The position numbers were made by a program, and so were the translations under genes. DNA of 64,000 nucleotides from Styela clava (Eukaryota > Chordata > Ascidiacea > Stolidobranchia > Styelidae). The stretch lies in assembly GCF_964204865.1 (NCBI RefSeq), contig NC_135251.1, positions 15,624,001-15,688,000 on the forward strand, written 5' to 3'. Shown here piece by piece: positions 24,401 to 37,400 of the stretch (the stretch's first letter is position 1; each line of letters starts with the position of its first letter). The notes beneath the pieces are model-generated. The model ran no database searches. It was not told where the DNA came from and saw only the letters and a list, made by a program, of their open reading frames with translations.

Positions 24401-27400
24401 TAAATCTTCCATGTAATAAAATGAGGCATACATTGATCTCTACTTAAAAATAGCTGATAAACTGCCTAATGAAATTGCGAACTGCAGATCCAATCTAGTT
24501 ATAGATATAGCTAACAAGTTCATCCTTTCTTATGCTTAGAAATGGTGGAATGGTGAAAGCTATTGCTATAAGGTTGGAAATAAGTGTGACCAATTATTAA
24601 AAGAATTCCCTTACTTCTGACTCATACTTGACCACTATTTGCCTTTATTTCTTCTGACTCTCGAGTACAGGTAAAAAAAGGTTAATTTCCATTGTACAGC
24701 CCTGCAGGAAGTTGTAAGTGACCAGCAGGTATATGAACCGTACTCTGAGTCTGAGATAAGGTCCAAATATGTACATAATCATCACTTCCCATAAATTCAA
24801 AATTAATGCCAGATAATAAGCGTTGAAATGAACGTTTTTATCCCTAATACCCAACAGATTATCAGAATTTTAAAATATAATTGATTGAATCCATATATAT
24901 ATATATATATAAAATCTTTTAACAGGTTGTTGGAAAATCCAGTGATAAGTCAGATGAAGGTGGTGTGGATGAAAAATATTTGATTGCAACAAGTGAACAA
25001 CCTATTGCGGCATTCCATAGAGATGAATGGTTGAAACGTGAAGACTTGCCCATTAAATATGCTGGATATTCAACATGTTTTAGACAGGAAGCAGGATCAC
25101 ATGGCCGTGATACGAGAGGAATCTTTCGTGTTCACCAGTTTGAGAAGGTACTTTTGTGTATTGTATTTGTATACCATAGGTCAGGGCTAATCAACTATTT
25201 TTATCGAAGGTCCGCAAACAAAACTTCAAAATTATTTGGGTCCGGTCTCTCCAGAAATGATATTTCGCCATCCTTAAACAAGCAATTCCTCGACCGACTA
25301 ATGATTTATTGGACTCGTGGGGTGGCAGGGTAAAAATGTTTGGGCCATTCTTCATACATTTTCAAACAACGATTTTTACATCTTCAATTTCAAACATTGA
25401 CCTGCACAAGCATCTCCTGCTATTTAAGGGGCTACTATTTCTGAAGTCCTAAAATCTTTCTAATTTGGCATTGCCATTCCTATTTATTACACCGTGAGTG
25501 AGGTGAGGGGATAGGTTTAAAACTTAGGATCTGTAACCTGCGATGCCAACGGTGGGCAAACCATGGCTCATGGGCTGCATGCGGCTCACGAGAGATTTAT
25601 TTCGGCTTTTCTCACTAGCATTAATTATTTTCCAAATTCAACTAAGAGAAACTGTATCAATTTTATTTTTTGATTTATAAAGCGGTAGAAGAAGTTTTCA
25701 TCAACGATTAGGACAAATTATGATATGTTTTATTATGAAAATCGTTGTGGCATGGAAATTTAAATCAGTCAAGTGACAAATCTTACGTCACAATGGTCAA
25801 ATGTTTGTTGCTGGCGATATGCTGTTGGGAGTCACATATTTATCTCGGGGGTGAGGACAGTCGATATGACGGCGTAATCATATGGCGAACCAGTCAATGT
25901 CGGATATGGGATTAGTTAGCCAGTTATTTGTTTTCAGATGCATGGACTTGATGTTTGTGGAAGCCGTAACCGACCAGCGGTTACGTGAACCACCCTACAG
26001 CGACGAGGACTCCAGCGATCCTCTCGCACATAATCAACTGCATGGCAGAAATTTATGATATCATTTGCTAAGTAATCTGATGCAACAACTGAAGCTAGTT
26101 TTGTTATATCATGGAATATTTCTCGTGCTAAGCCCATACTCTGACTGTGATTTTGGGAAAAAAATATTGCTGATGTTGTCGCAGTCCCAACAACACGAAT
26201 CGAGTAATAGCCTAAACGCCGGTTCCGCAATGCAGTACACAAAGGCGCATCTCCCAAATTAGTACTAATGTAACAGTTACAATGCAAAATGATTGAATGA
26301 GCTCTAATATTGATATTATCTAATATTATGCGGCTCTCCGATATTTCTGACTGACTGACTGCTTGCTGCTGCTCTTATACAAAAAAAATTTTGCCCACCC
26401 TGCCATGGGTCATCTCACCAACAAATATGTATGCATACATAAAACCTGTAAGGATCTGAAACTTCTTTTAGAACAAAATGTTTTCTTTGCAGTGAATGGT
26501 TTTGTTATCAAGTGTATCTGTTTTACAGTTTATGTAATATTTTAAAATATATGCCGTCGATTAAATTTATATTGGGATTACTGTTAAATTGATATTTTCA
26601 GATCGAACAATTTGTTTTTTCTGCTCCTGATGCATCCTGGGAAGCATTCGATGAGATGATCGGTACTGCAGAAGAATTTTATAAGGTAATCTCATTCCAA
26701 GTTATCTGGGTATATTGTCTGCAAACACAACTTAATTTACCAACAAAATTTTTCTAGAAATTGAACATCCCATACCGAATTATAAATATTGTCTCCGGGG
26801 CACTGAACAATGCAGCAGCAAAAAAGTTTGACTTAGAAGCCTGGTTTCCCGCATCTGGGGCATTCAGAGAACTTGTCTCATGTTCAAACTGCCTTGATTA
26901 TCAGGCAAGAAGATTGAGAATAAGATTCGGACAGACTAAAAAGATGATGGAAAAGGTAATTTTTTATTTTCATATTAAGCTTAATAGCAGTAAGTAATTT
27001 ACTCTGTGTAGTAAAATTGTTTGGAACATCTAGCCAGCCCACTTGAAACAACTTCTTGGAAGAACATGTTTAATAATTGAACAGAAGGTGGAAATAGCTT
27101 TTGGTGTTTATTGGCTTCGTGTTCCTTGTGTTTTTTGAATAGGTAGTGACACTATCTATATATGACACTACACTATCATAGTGTGGATATTAAATGATTT
27201 CAAAAACTAAATCATTTTCTGTTCTTATTCAACTATTGATAAAGATTTCGATAGAATACATGAATATTTACATGAAGAATATTGGTCTAGTAAAAAGTCA
27301 AATCAAATATCTACTATTTTTTTTATCATACAAGTGCCTTTCAGCAGGGTTATTAATTATTTTTTCCAGACTGAATTTGTTCACATGTTGAATGCAACGA

Positions 27401-29062
27401 TGTGCGCAACTACTCGTGTTATATGCGCTATTTTGGAGAATTTTCAAACAGATGAAGGGGTTGTGATTCCTGAAGCTTTGCGTCCTTTCATGCCTGATCG
27501 TGAGTACAGACAGTGATTATATTTTTGTCAGGATCTCCTCGTTAGCCATGGCATTGCAAGTTAGATTTGGAATCTTGATTTGTATAACTTTCATCCCAAC
27601 CCCACCATCTTACTAATGAAATTGGTTAGGCAAACGAGAATGAGTTCTTTCCACAGACTTGTTAGGTTTTACTTGAAACTGGCTCATTGCTGCTAAGAGT
27701 CTAGAATAGGGGTCGGCAACCTACGGCCCGCGGAGCAATTTAATCCGGCCTGCGACTCTTCACTGAATTATAGTAACAAATTATAGCTGTTTTGTCCATT
27801 ATATTCTTTACGCAAAAGAATTTACGTGTAGACTAAATTATTTTATAATGTAACAAGTATATAATTCACAATTACTCGTTTAACCCTTTCCGTGCGGTGG
27901 GCACGTATACGTACCCACGACAAAACTCGCTAGATTGTGGCGGGTACATTGATGTACTCCACTGTTTTATTTAGCAATCGGTCGCAAACTATTGGTCTAG
28001 TTTTTCCGGGTTTTAGTTTATTGATAAGAAGTCTTCTTCGAGATTAACATAAGCGACGGTAAATCTCGTTTTTGTTTACCATGGGAATTTTATTTGCGGC
28101 GGAACGAGGGAGTGTTTTTAAAATTTATGCAAATTTCGGTGTTTTTTGGGTGGTAATAGAAGACATATTATCCCTTCCATACACCAAAGTATTTTGAGTT
28201 AGATAACGAAATTGCTACAGCAATATTATGCTATTGTTTGCCAACCAAGAAGCGGTAACAGTAAAGGATTTAGCGAATATTTCTATTTTTTATCACGGTT
28301 TGAAGTTTCAACACCCAAGAAAAAAAAAATGCCTTTTTTCTATCCGGTTTGTGACTCAGACCACCCCTTTTTTTTTTAATCGCTAATTGCAAGCTCTTTA
28401 AATAAGCTTTCCAACGAGCCGTCAGTGGGCAGCAGAGGATCATTACTTTTTCGTTAGTCGATCGATTAGTTGTGGGGGTACAAATGCATAAAGTCGGCGT
28501 AGCAAATACGATTATTTAATAAAAAATAAAAGTCGCATGAAAAGGGTTAATGAGCCTATAATTTAATTATAATTTAGACAAATGGCAACAAAATGCAGAA
28601 TAGTTGATGCTAAGTGCAAATGATTTAATGGCGCAAAAAATATTCAAATGGTCATTCTTCGCGCGCTGCTTGAAATTTAACTTCTGATCTGTGTGATAAA
28701 ATGCGATTCATCGGTCATCTGTTCGATTTTTAATTTTCGAAAAAATATGTGCAGCCCGCCATTGACTTGCAACCTTTAATTTTGGCCCGCGAGCGACAAC
28801 AGGTTGCTGACCTCTGGTCTAGAATAACTATGGACTTGAGGGTCATTAAACACCAAGCAAAAATATACATCTCATGCAAAAAATAATATTTCCGTCAAAC
28901 TCCCATGTTTTTTTTTCGTTAGGCTACAAAGAAATAATCAAGTTCACAAAACCAGCGCCAATTGATGAAGAAGAAGCGAAAAAACAAAAAAAGAAAGCTA
29001 AAAAGGAAAATAAGGCCAAAGGAGATGTTGCTGATGAAGTTAAAAACCTCAGTGTGAAATAG
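21436..29062 (+). CDS. SARS1: Seryl-tRNA synthetase, cytoplasmic
   Basis: Class II synthetase that charges tRNA-Ser (and the selenocysteine tRNA) with serine in the cytosol. Ten exons: 21436-21571, 21864-22015, 22300-22458, 22617-22761, 24213-24367, 24926-25147, 26602-26685, 26758-26955, 27370-27499, 28923-29062. All keep phase, giving 506 residues (human about 514). The N-terminus MVLDLDLFR is the family signature and fixes the start. An N-terminal coiled-coil tRNA-binding arm follows. Motif 1 region is [20 protein letters not shown]; motif 2 is [20 protein letters not shown]; motif 3 is near the C-terminus of the core, [23 protein letters not shown] and [12 protein letters not shown] complete the active site. 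A Lys-rich tail ([14 protein letters not shown]) matches the animal C-terminal extension. Three introns carry hAT-like elements. A possible polyadenylation signal lies at 29598. No broken exon or missing catalytic residue is seen. Confidence 0.97.
22786..23982. mobile_element. hAT-like non-autonomous element in SARS1 intron 4
   Basis: CAGGGGTCACCAACC at the left is inverted in GGGTTGTTGACCCCTG at the right. The flanking octamers tttaatgc and ctttacgc match at 5 of 8, a decayed target duplication. A GC-rich gcgggc block sits just inside the right end, typical of this group. No coding frame. Confidence 0.75.
25547..26402. mobile_element. hAT-like element in SARS1 intron 6 (copy of the 51613 family)
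   Basis: Starts CAACGGTGGGCAAACC and ends TTGCCCACCCTG. It is the reverse-orientation relative of 51613-52427 (CAGGGATGGGCAA ... GGTTTGCCACCGTTG) and shares internal stretches such as gtcaagtgacaaatcttacg. A SINE copy (25855-26041) is inserted in it. The target duplication is not recognisable. Confidence 0.7.
25855..26041 (-). mobile_element. SINE with tRNA-like head, copy 2 (partial)
   Basis: Reverse complement of the 2731-3003 SINE over ggttcacgtaacc, aagtccatgcatctgaaaac and the gactgg/ttcgccat segment. It lacks the far tail. It lies within the hAT-like element at 25547, so it inserted later. Confidence 0.65.
27708..28817. mobile_element. hAT-like element in SARS1 intron 9, 1110 bp
   Basis: Flanked by a perfect 8 bp duplication, tctagaat (27700-27707 and 28818-28825). 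Ends AGGGGTCGGCAACC and GGTTGCTGACCTCTGG are inverted, with gcccgcg blocks just inside. A piggyBac-like element is nested at 27894-28546. Confidence 0.9.
27894..28546. mobile_element. piggyBac-like MITE nested in the hAT element
   Basis: Flanked by TTAA on both sides (27890-27893, 28547-28550). The ends CCCTTTCCGTGCGG and (reverse complement) CCCTTTTCATGCGAC are inverted. TTAA targets and CCCTTT ends are typical of piggyBac. It is 653 bp with no transposase frame. Confidence 0.8.
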
Positions 29063-30995
29063 AATTATGCCTCAATGAATCAGCAACATATTCCTCACTG
29101 GTGGAGTTATCCTGTTCAAGTTCCAACTTGTCATTCCTATTATCAGATCATTTATGAGGGTGTTATTTAGTATGAAATTTATTTGCACTATGAAAAGATG
29201 TTTTGCCCTCTGGTTTATCAGGAATGTGGAAATTGTTATGATGTAACTGCCGTATCCTACTGTTCTACTGAATCTTTTTGTTTTGCCATATTTTTCAAAC
29301 TAGCTCTATTTAAATTACCAGTCATTGCTGTACGAGTAGTAGTCAAAAGTTGTAACTTGTAGGTATGTGGATTAATGATGATAGTTCAAAATATAAAACT
29401 GTTCAGTCTTCTGCACTCTCGTTTCAATTGACAAACATGTTTCAGAAGGTAGCAGGGTTTCATTGTTAAACAAACTGATCATGACGTCTTCAACAGGTTT
29501 GCCAACCAGTATTTTCTGAGTTTGGGTTGATATTCATTTTTTCATTTTACCTTTCGGAAATATGTTCACATGCACGCAGGTAGACTGTCTGATATGTAAT
29601 AAAAAAAAATTGGCACCGGGTGAAATTTTTGTAATCTTTTGGGCAGCTTATTGTTTTGAGGTTCAATTTCTTTAGTACCCGATGGACTTTTATTCAATCA
29701 CACCAATATTTATCACCATCACCTATTTATCAGTAACTGTGATATTATCCTGCAGTTCTTCTGTTGCTAGCAACTACTGTACAGCTTATCATCTGCTTCC
29801 GTCACCCAACTTCGCCTTAATTTAATTGTGGATTGATATATTGTCTTTTAGTTCATTCCTCACACTTGCTTCTCTTTAAGATATCAAGTCAGTTTAAGTT
29901 TGAGAAGTGCATGAGAGAGGGGAGATATTTATCATTTTATCCACCAAAAAATAGTCATTTAACAGAAATAGAATAGTTATGGTAAGGACAAAGCGGTATG
30001 TTAGTCGTTGGGACAGAGGGAGCGTTGTGGTCCTCGACTTCAACACCCACCATAATTGTGTGGCGTGATTAGGATTCACATTAGAGATGACTAAGTTCTG
30101 GGAAATGTTAATCAAGTAATATTTTTTAAACAACAAAATATGTATTCTCAGATAACTTCATATTGGGGGATTACACAATTAATTTCTATCGACTTTAGAC
30201 AATGGTAAATAATGATATAAAACACATTTAATATATGCAAAAATTACGCCGGTCCTAAAACAAATTGCAATGTGCAAGTCGAAGAAACTGTATGACATGG
30301 GCTGGCGATAATTGTTAATATACAGTGTGTGATGATGGGAAACTGAAGTTAGCAGAAGTTGTTGGGAAAACCATCATTATCGAATGCCCGTTACCCCGAG
30401 TGGGAGAATTGACGTTGCGTCTTACAAATATTCGCTACAACTTCCATTTTTGCTGATAAATAATGCTGTTGGATTCTGAGTGCAGCCAGACGAACTGCCA
30501 TTGCTCGTCATAATGTTGGTATAAAGGAAAAGATTAAATTTAAAACCTTCACTGTGTCGTTGATCGTGAAGCATTGAAATCGTATTGAGCATTTAGTTTT
30601 TGTCCACTGAATACCAGAGGAAGCCAATGGTTCTCAAACTTTTCCCAAAGGCGCGTTGGAAAGAAAAGTAAACTTTATCAAAATTACTACAACAATAGAG
30701 AAGATATTCATCATTGCGGTACAAGAGCTTATTTGATCATTTTATGTCATGTTTTCAATTATGTACGTTTTAAAAACCTTACCGACGGTTTTGATTTCTC
30801 TCCTGATTCTGTCTGCAGTTGAATTAACCTTGTACTAGTATTTTTTTCAAGAAAAAAAGTTAATTCTTATCGACGAATATAGTTTGGAAACCACTGCCTT
30901 GAGGCTTTAAAAGGGCTCGTCGGTGTTCTTCTTCGATTCTGGTAATGCTGTTCGCTCAAAAATCATCGGAGCATAGCGTACGATTTCGCCTTCCG
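29063..30995 (+). other. SARS1 3' UTR and SARS1-ALAS intergenic DNA
   Basis: No gene seen. An AATAAA at 29598-29603, 536 bp after the stop codon, may serve SARS1. The only other structure I recognise is the short hAT-like element at 30625-30896. Confidence 0.5.
30625..30896. mobile_element. Short hAT-like MITE, 272 bp
   Basis: The left end CAATGGTTCTCAAACTTTT and right end agtttggaaaccactg are inverted, the common CAGTGGTTC type of hAT end. No clear target duplication. It ends about 100 bp before the ALAS TATA box. Confidence 0.7.
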
Positions 30996-31003
30996 TATAT
31001 AAG
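30996..31003 (+). promoter_or_regulatory. TATA box of ALAS
   Basis: TATATAAG about 500 bp upstream of the start codon. Usual TATA spacing would put the transcription start near 31024-31032, i.e. at or just before the candidate iron-responsive element. No transcript evidence is available here. Confidence 0.5.
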
Positions 31004-31027
31004 CTGATCATGATTCGCCCTGAAGGT

Positions 31028-31052
31028 TAGTTCGCTCTCAGTGTAGGGCAGC
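31028..31052 (+). promoter_or_regulatory. Candidate iron-responsive element in ALAS 5' UTR
   Basis: A hairpin with canonical IRE architecture. The hexaloop CAGTGT (31039-31044) is closed by a five-pair upper stem (gctct 31034-31038 with agggc 31045-31049). An unpaired C (31033) lies exactly five pairs below the loop, then a lower stem of at least three pairs (31030-31032 with 31050-31052). Iron regulatory proteins bind this structure near the cap and block translation when iron is scarce. From memory, the IRE of human ALAS2 reads gttcgtcctcagtgcagggc; the sequence here, gttcgctctcagtgtagggc, differs at three of 20 positions and keeps every pair. It lies in what appears to be 5' UTR exon 1, ending at the donor g|gtaagg (31131/31132) and joining the ATG exon at 31458. 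Confidence 0.75.
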
Positions 31053-31497
31053 CTTGAATGTGTCACAGAATCGCAAGCTCGTTTGATTTTTGAAGTTGAC
31101 CTTTTCCATCATCCGCTTCCTACTATCTGAGGTAAGGGTAAATTTATGTTCTGTTCATTTAATAGTTGAGTTATGTTATGAAACAACTTATCTTTTTTGC
31201 AGCCAATGTTAACTGTTAAACAGTTAGCCTAAGTTATAGTTATGTTTTGTACATTTCTTTTTTTCAGAATGCCGAAATTGGATTGATAACCTGAGTGGAA
31301 GACATGTTTTAGATATTATTTTATAAAGTTCTTATATATTCATCATGGTCTCAATACGTTTCCCATCAAATATTCCCTGATAAATATGAAAATCCTGTCT
31401 GCTCCAAACATAGTCTACAAAGACCAGGAGACCTAATTTTCAATTTATTTTTCTCAGATTTAACTGTAAAGGTATAACAGCAAAACAAGTCATAAAC

Positions 31498-34400
31498 ATG
31501 GAGACTTTAGTGAAATGTCCATTTCTGAAAAAAGTACCAACCACCTTTCTACAACGTGCTGGGAACTCTCTAGCCATTTATGCGGATAAATGTCCAGTCA
31601 TGACTGAGTATATGGCTCGTTACTCTTCAGTGATGAGTGCAAGGTAAAGTCTGAGAGTTGAATTTGTATGCAGATACTCAGTATTTTCATGGTGTGGTAA
31701 TATGTTTATATACTGATATATGCTTATTTTTTTTTTCAGAATGCATTCTACCTCATCAAATGATGGAAAAGATGCTGGAAAGCCCTACCTTGTCGAAGGT
31801 ATATTTTTTCATATTACTATTATAATAATAAATTAGATACATAGACCTATTTAATCTGAATACTAATTGAGCTTTAGAGCGTTTATTGAGACTTGAAACT
31901 TGTATAAAATAAATAAAGTTCTTCACTGATTACATTTTTTTCTGGATGACACATGAAATTTAGGTGTAGTAGGTATTGAGCTACATTGTATGAATCAAAT
32001 CAAAAGCTGTCATCCAGTATATCTACTGTCTCAATTTCTAAAATACCATTTTTTAACATTGGCGACTTTAAATTTTGTTTAAATTCATTTTGAGCAATTT
32101 CACCCTCAAAAGAGGTGTTTTATTTGATCATATGTATTGATTTATTGTGTTATTATTGAAGCTCATGGCAGTGAGAAATTGGTAACTCAATGCCCATTTT
32201 TGGGATCAACTGGAAATCAAGGATTGGCAAAACAAGCAAGTGTACGAATGCAGGTATGTTAAAGTATTATAATAGCACAATTTGTTTTGTGAAATTAAAT
32301 ATTGGATGCTTGATGTACAGCATCTGTAACGATTTTTTAGACTTCTGGTCTGGTGTGATTTGTTTATAACGAATATTAAGACTATTGTTACTTTTGTACT
32401 TGGAATAATAGTCAGTAGTGGGAAGGCAGCATTCATCTCGACTTATATTGTCTTTTGTCTGTAGGAAGATATTCCTGCTTCGTCTGTTTGTCGTGGACAA
32501 CTGAAGGTTGATCTATTGGATGCAGTTGAAAAAGAGAAGATAGAGTATAATGATGTAATGGAAGGTGGGTGTCAGATTTATTGGAAAATAGATTGGGTAT
32601 CATATTGATATAATTTTTTATAAAATAAGGCTTCAAAATTTTATACTCTTATAATACAAAATGTTTCTTGATCTATGCTTTCACTGATTTTTAAATATTT
32701 TTATTGTTCGCATGATTTTCTGTGCTGTATTTGAACTAATTTCTACCTTGTCTTAAATTTAAGTTTCATTTTTCTTAAGTTCAAATTTTTTTCCATTTTT
32801 GTTATTGATATAATGAGGATTACTTGTTTGGATTTTGTAATAATATTTGTTTTTGTTTCAGTAAGAGAGGATGGGCCTCAGGATCTGCCCAATCAAGTTC
32901 TTGGTGCCATCCAAGATGCTGCTGTTGCTGTGCCACCAGCTGATGCCATGCCACGGGAAACTGTCAATCCTGTGTCCGATGGCCCGAGTTTCAATTATGA
33001 TCTGTTTATGGAGAAAAAAATTCAAGAGAAAAAGGAGGATCATTCATACCGGGTGTTTAAAAAGGTATTATTTTCCCGATTATAATTCCTATTTTTGCTT
33101 CCCAAACAAGTACCAAAAAATCCGAATTTAATTTACATAAAATACAGAATTCTGCAATCTAATTTTTTCAATTTTACAGGTGAACAGGCGTGCTGATACA
33201 TTTCCGTATGCTGAGGATTATAGCGGTAGTTCACAGGCAATGTTCGGTGAAACTGGTGATGGAGAAGAACCTCGGCGCATCTCTGTTTGGTGTAGCAATG
33301 ACTACTTGGGAATGAGTCGTCATCCTCAGGTTAAAGCAGCTATTGGGTAAGCAGTATTAACTGGATTTCCAGTAACATTTTTGTGCAATTATTTATAAAT
33401 GGAAATTTTTCATGATAAAATAATGATTTCCATGTATATCTGACTGTGTGTAAATATACCTGTTATGATATCGGATTTTGATTGCTACTTGTGAAATTCT
33501 CTGGGATGGCACAAATATGCTGCTGAAATATTTACCGTAACTCGTTTTTGGATTGGAGTGGTTCTGGTCAATTGAACATTAAATTCACACATTAATAGTT
33601 TTGTGCGAGTTGTAAATTCCTAAACTGAACATAGGATTTAAATATAATTAACCTCTGTTGATCAGGAATTATATTTCACTTCCACTTCCGCACAAACAGC
33701 AAATCTAGTGAGTAATCAATTCATCAGTAGTTCTGATAACAAGCACTTTTGTTACTATTTACTTTAACTTAGTGTTACCAGATTTAATTTGGTAATACAG
33801 TTTCTGATTCCTAAATAAAAGTTAATTCTGAACATATTGCTCTTGTTCATTTGTATAAAATTATTAACAGTTCAGGTATTGAGAAACCTTATAATTTATT
33901 GATTTTCTTACTTGCTACCAAGATTACATTCTTAGTTTGCCATAATCCTTTTGATAATTTAGTTTTACGTATCAGTATGACCTGGCTTTATTGTGGTAGT
34001 ACGCCCGCCGGCTATTTTTATCAAACAATCACATAGCTTTTGGTTTATATCTCCACAATATGCGGCATTACTTTCCGACATTCCAAACTTGCAATTCCTG
34101 TCGTGAGAAAGTAATCGATAATTTTACAAATCATCTCGGCAATTTTTCCATTCAAACAATAATGTAAAATGACGTAGATGCGTTAATATAATTTCGTTAA
34201 TTTGCTAAAGGAGTGAGACTAGCTTCTTGTTAATATAATTGTTTTTATCAGTAAGTGTTTCCTAACTTGACTTTAAGAGTCTATATAGCGATAAAGAAAA
34301 CATCTTTTACTTTTGTTTATGCGGTTCCGCGCACACCGATTGAGTTTAGAATCGTTTTGCTTATTTATGTTGTGTGATTCTTATTTTGAGTGAATTTTTA

Positions 34401-37400
34401 TAAAAGTCTATTCCGACACACTGAATTGTACTCCGTGAACAACAATGGCGTTTGCTAATTGCATGCATCACGTCAGGAAGATCAATAGATTTTGACGTTG
34501 TGTTCCACTGTGTTATCGCCTTAAGAAAAGACAACTCCTCAACAATTTAACAAGTTTATTTTTAAATATTATTGTTGTTGTTATTGTTACACTTATAATA
34601 TAGATATTGCGAAGTTGTGATCCGTTGACTGCCAACGATTTATTCACTGTTATTTGTCTTTTGGTATAACCCAATTCGTTTATTTTCAGAGAAACGCTTC
34701 GCAAGTATGGTGCAGGAGCAGGTGGAACCCGCAACATTGCTGGTACTTCATCTCTGCACGGAACGTTGGAACGAGAGCTAGCGGATTTACACAACAAACA
34801 ATCCGCACTCTTATTTTCGTCATGCTTTGTCGCAAATGATTCGACTCTTTTCACCTTGGCCAAAATGATACCTGGTAAGTGCGAGTTCACATATTGGTAA
34901 ATTCGTATCATGGGCTTGGCGTATGAAATTTTAACGTTCTTCAATTATCGGCTATATTTTGAAAATTGTTTTTACTCGGATGTTGTTTTACTCGGATGTG
35001 AACTGTTCGGCCTCGATTCTCGACGGATTGAATTGATCGATCATCGTTCATCGAGCGTCATTTTCAATATGACGGCCATTTATTATCGAACAACATTCAG
35101 TGTTTAAATATACGTCCACTGTATAAAAACTCGACATTTTTTACATGCTAGCTTTAAACCAGTTTTTATTCGCTGAAAGTTGAGGTTTTTTGACGCGACT
35201 GAATGAGCCACCCATATATATGTCAACTACCAATTCTGATGCCTGAATTCGCGTGAGAAGCTTCGGAATGCATGTCGGCATCAAGTTGCATTATTGTTGT
35301 CACGCTCGTACGATTATTTAGGTTTGGAAAATTACCTATTTTAAAATTCGATCTAGGGTAAAGGTAAGGTCATTTATAGCAGTATCTGAAAGAATGATAT
35401 TGATTTGCTTATATAAGCGACTGCCCACCGCTTAGATCTTGCGAAGATATTTAGAAAATTTATTGATTTACTTATGCTTTGTATGTAAACCGCATCCAAA
35501 ATAGCTTCATAAATATCGTCCATTACTAATATAATCACTGATAGGTGATAAATTATACGATAATTGTTGGTTACTGTCAGATAGTACCTAATTGTTAGTT
35601 TTTGCCTGGGGCATGTCCAAATCCGAAAATATTATTTTCTAGAATTGTGCTTCGTCATTGATTATGGTTTCAAATAACGGGGCTTGTTTTACAACGAAAT
35701 CATATTACACGTCGAAATTTGCATAGAAAAATATATTTTTGAATTATATGAACTTTTAACACGTTCATTAATAGCATTTGTTTAGAGTTTCGTCGTAACT
35801 TGATCATACTTTGATCATCATTTGATCATACTTACCGGTACCCACATTTTGCTATTTTATATCGCGTGTTGTTCCACATATCACCTTTCTGCTAATCTAT
35901 TCATATATTTGATAATCATAATGTGCATTCTACAGGATTAGATTAGTAATACCAACGGTGACGCAAACGTTTTAGATAATAGTTTATATCAAACTGTATT
36001 TCTGATAACTGCATTCGTCATGCTATCGTGCAAATCTCGTCATGCTTATTTGAAATGTGTATCATCGCGTGGATGTTAAGTTGAGTATGAATATTGTTCA
36101 TACACGCCTCATATTACTTAACAGTCCGTTCATTTATCATAACGCACTAAACAACTGAGTAGTATGCTTTGTTAATTTATGGACCTTTTGTACCTCCTCA
36201 GTCGATCTTAGTGTGTTACTAAATGTAGATTCTCACCTTTGTTCTCAAAATATTCGACTTTTACACGTTAAATTATGACCTCAGTGCTTATTATATTATC
36301 ACGAGGCTGTATGTTTATTGAGACAAGTGGTTTATTATTCTATTTCCGTATTATTACCGCTTTATTTAAAAAAATTCCACGTAAGTCACTTATGACCGTG
36401 TTTTAGTACGTTATGCTCCATTAAATACCAAAAGATTTGAAATATTTGCCAAAACTACCCTTTTAAATTCAGAGTAAATCTTACTTTATCCGTAAGCCAA
36501 CGTAAATATGCACCGTCACGCTGATATTTCTCGTAATGCAAACATGAACACGCTCTGCAGATTTTGAATAGACTGCAGTTGCGTTTTCCTAAGACCGAAC
36601 TTTTGGCATAGGCAATGATTTTTAGAGTGCCTAGTTGTATGCGACCAGTCGCCGGCCGTAGATAAGATTGCACTGTTGTATGTTCTACCGACGTTCCACA
36701 GGGTCTTTATCATAAATTTAAAATATTCACTGGTTCTTATTAAATCATTTTAGTGAAGTTCTGATTTTGGAACTACTTAACATTCCGTGAAGTAGAATTA
36801 AAATCATAAGCTCGGTTTCGAGATCGAATGTCTTAAAGGGTGATATTTTTACTCCGCTACGTTTTGCGAGCAACTTTTCGCACCCTTTCCAAGTAGTAAT
36901 GATTTCCCCGATTAACAAGCCCGATATTTGACACCTGATGCGATGAGAATTATATTGACATCACCACCTGGCGCCTGTTTGCTTATTTATATTTTACGCA
37001 GAGATGATTTTGCCGATACAAATAACAAATAAATGGCATTTTGGGTAACCGAAAGAAGTACACAATTATGTTTACTGGTAACAGGACCCTTTCAATACCC
37101 ACGTGTTTTTGTAAATTGTTTGAAAATGACAGCTGTGTTCTTAAGTAAGCGATCGTCCGGATAAATTCTTGTCATCTTTTGTCTAAATTTAAGAAAATCA
37201 GCAACCTCGTTAAAATGCTCAATACGTTTGGAATACCCCCACTTTAATGTAATAGTTTTCTATACTATAGGCATCTATTGTTGACAATAATAATATATGG
37301 TATTTTTATTTTTTGCAATGTGTAGTCAAATTTTTTTTTTGCGTTATTTGCAAGTTTTAGAAGTCCAACGAATTTCGTTAATTCGGTTACTTGCGACTCA

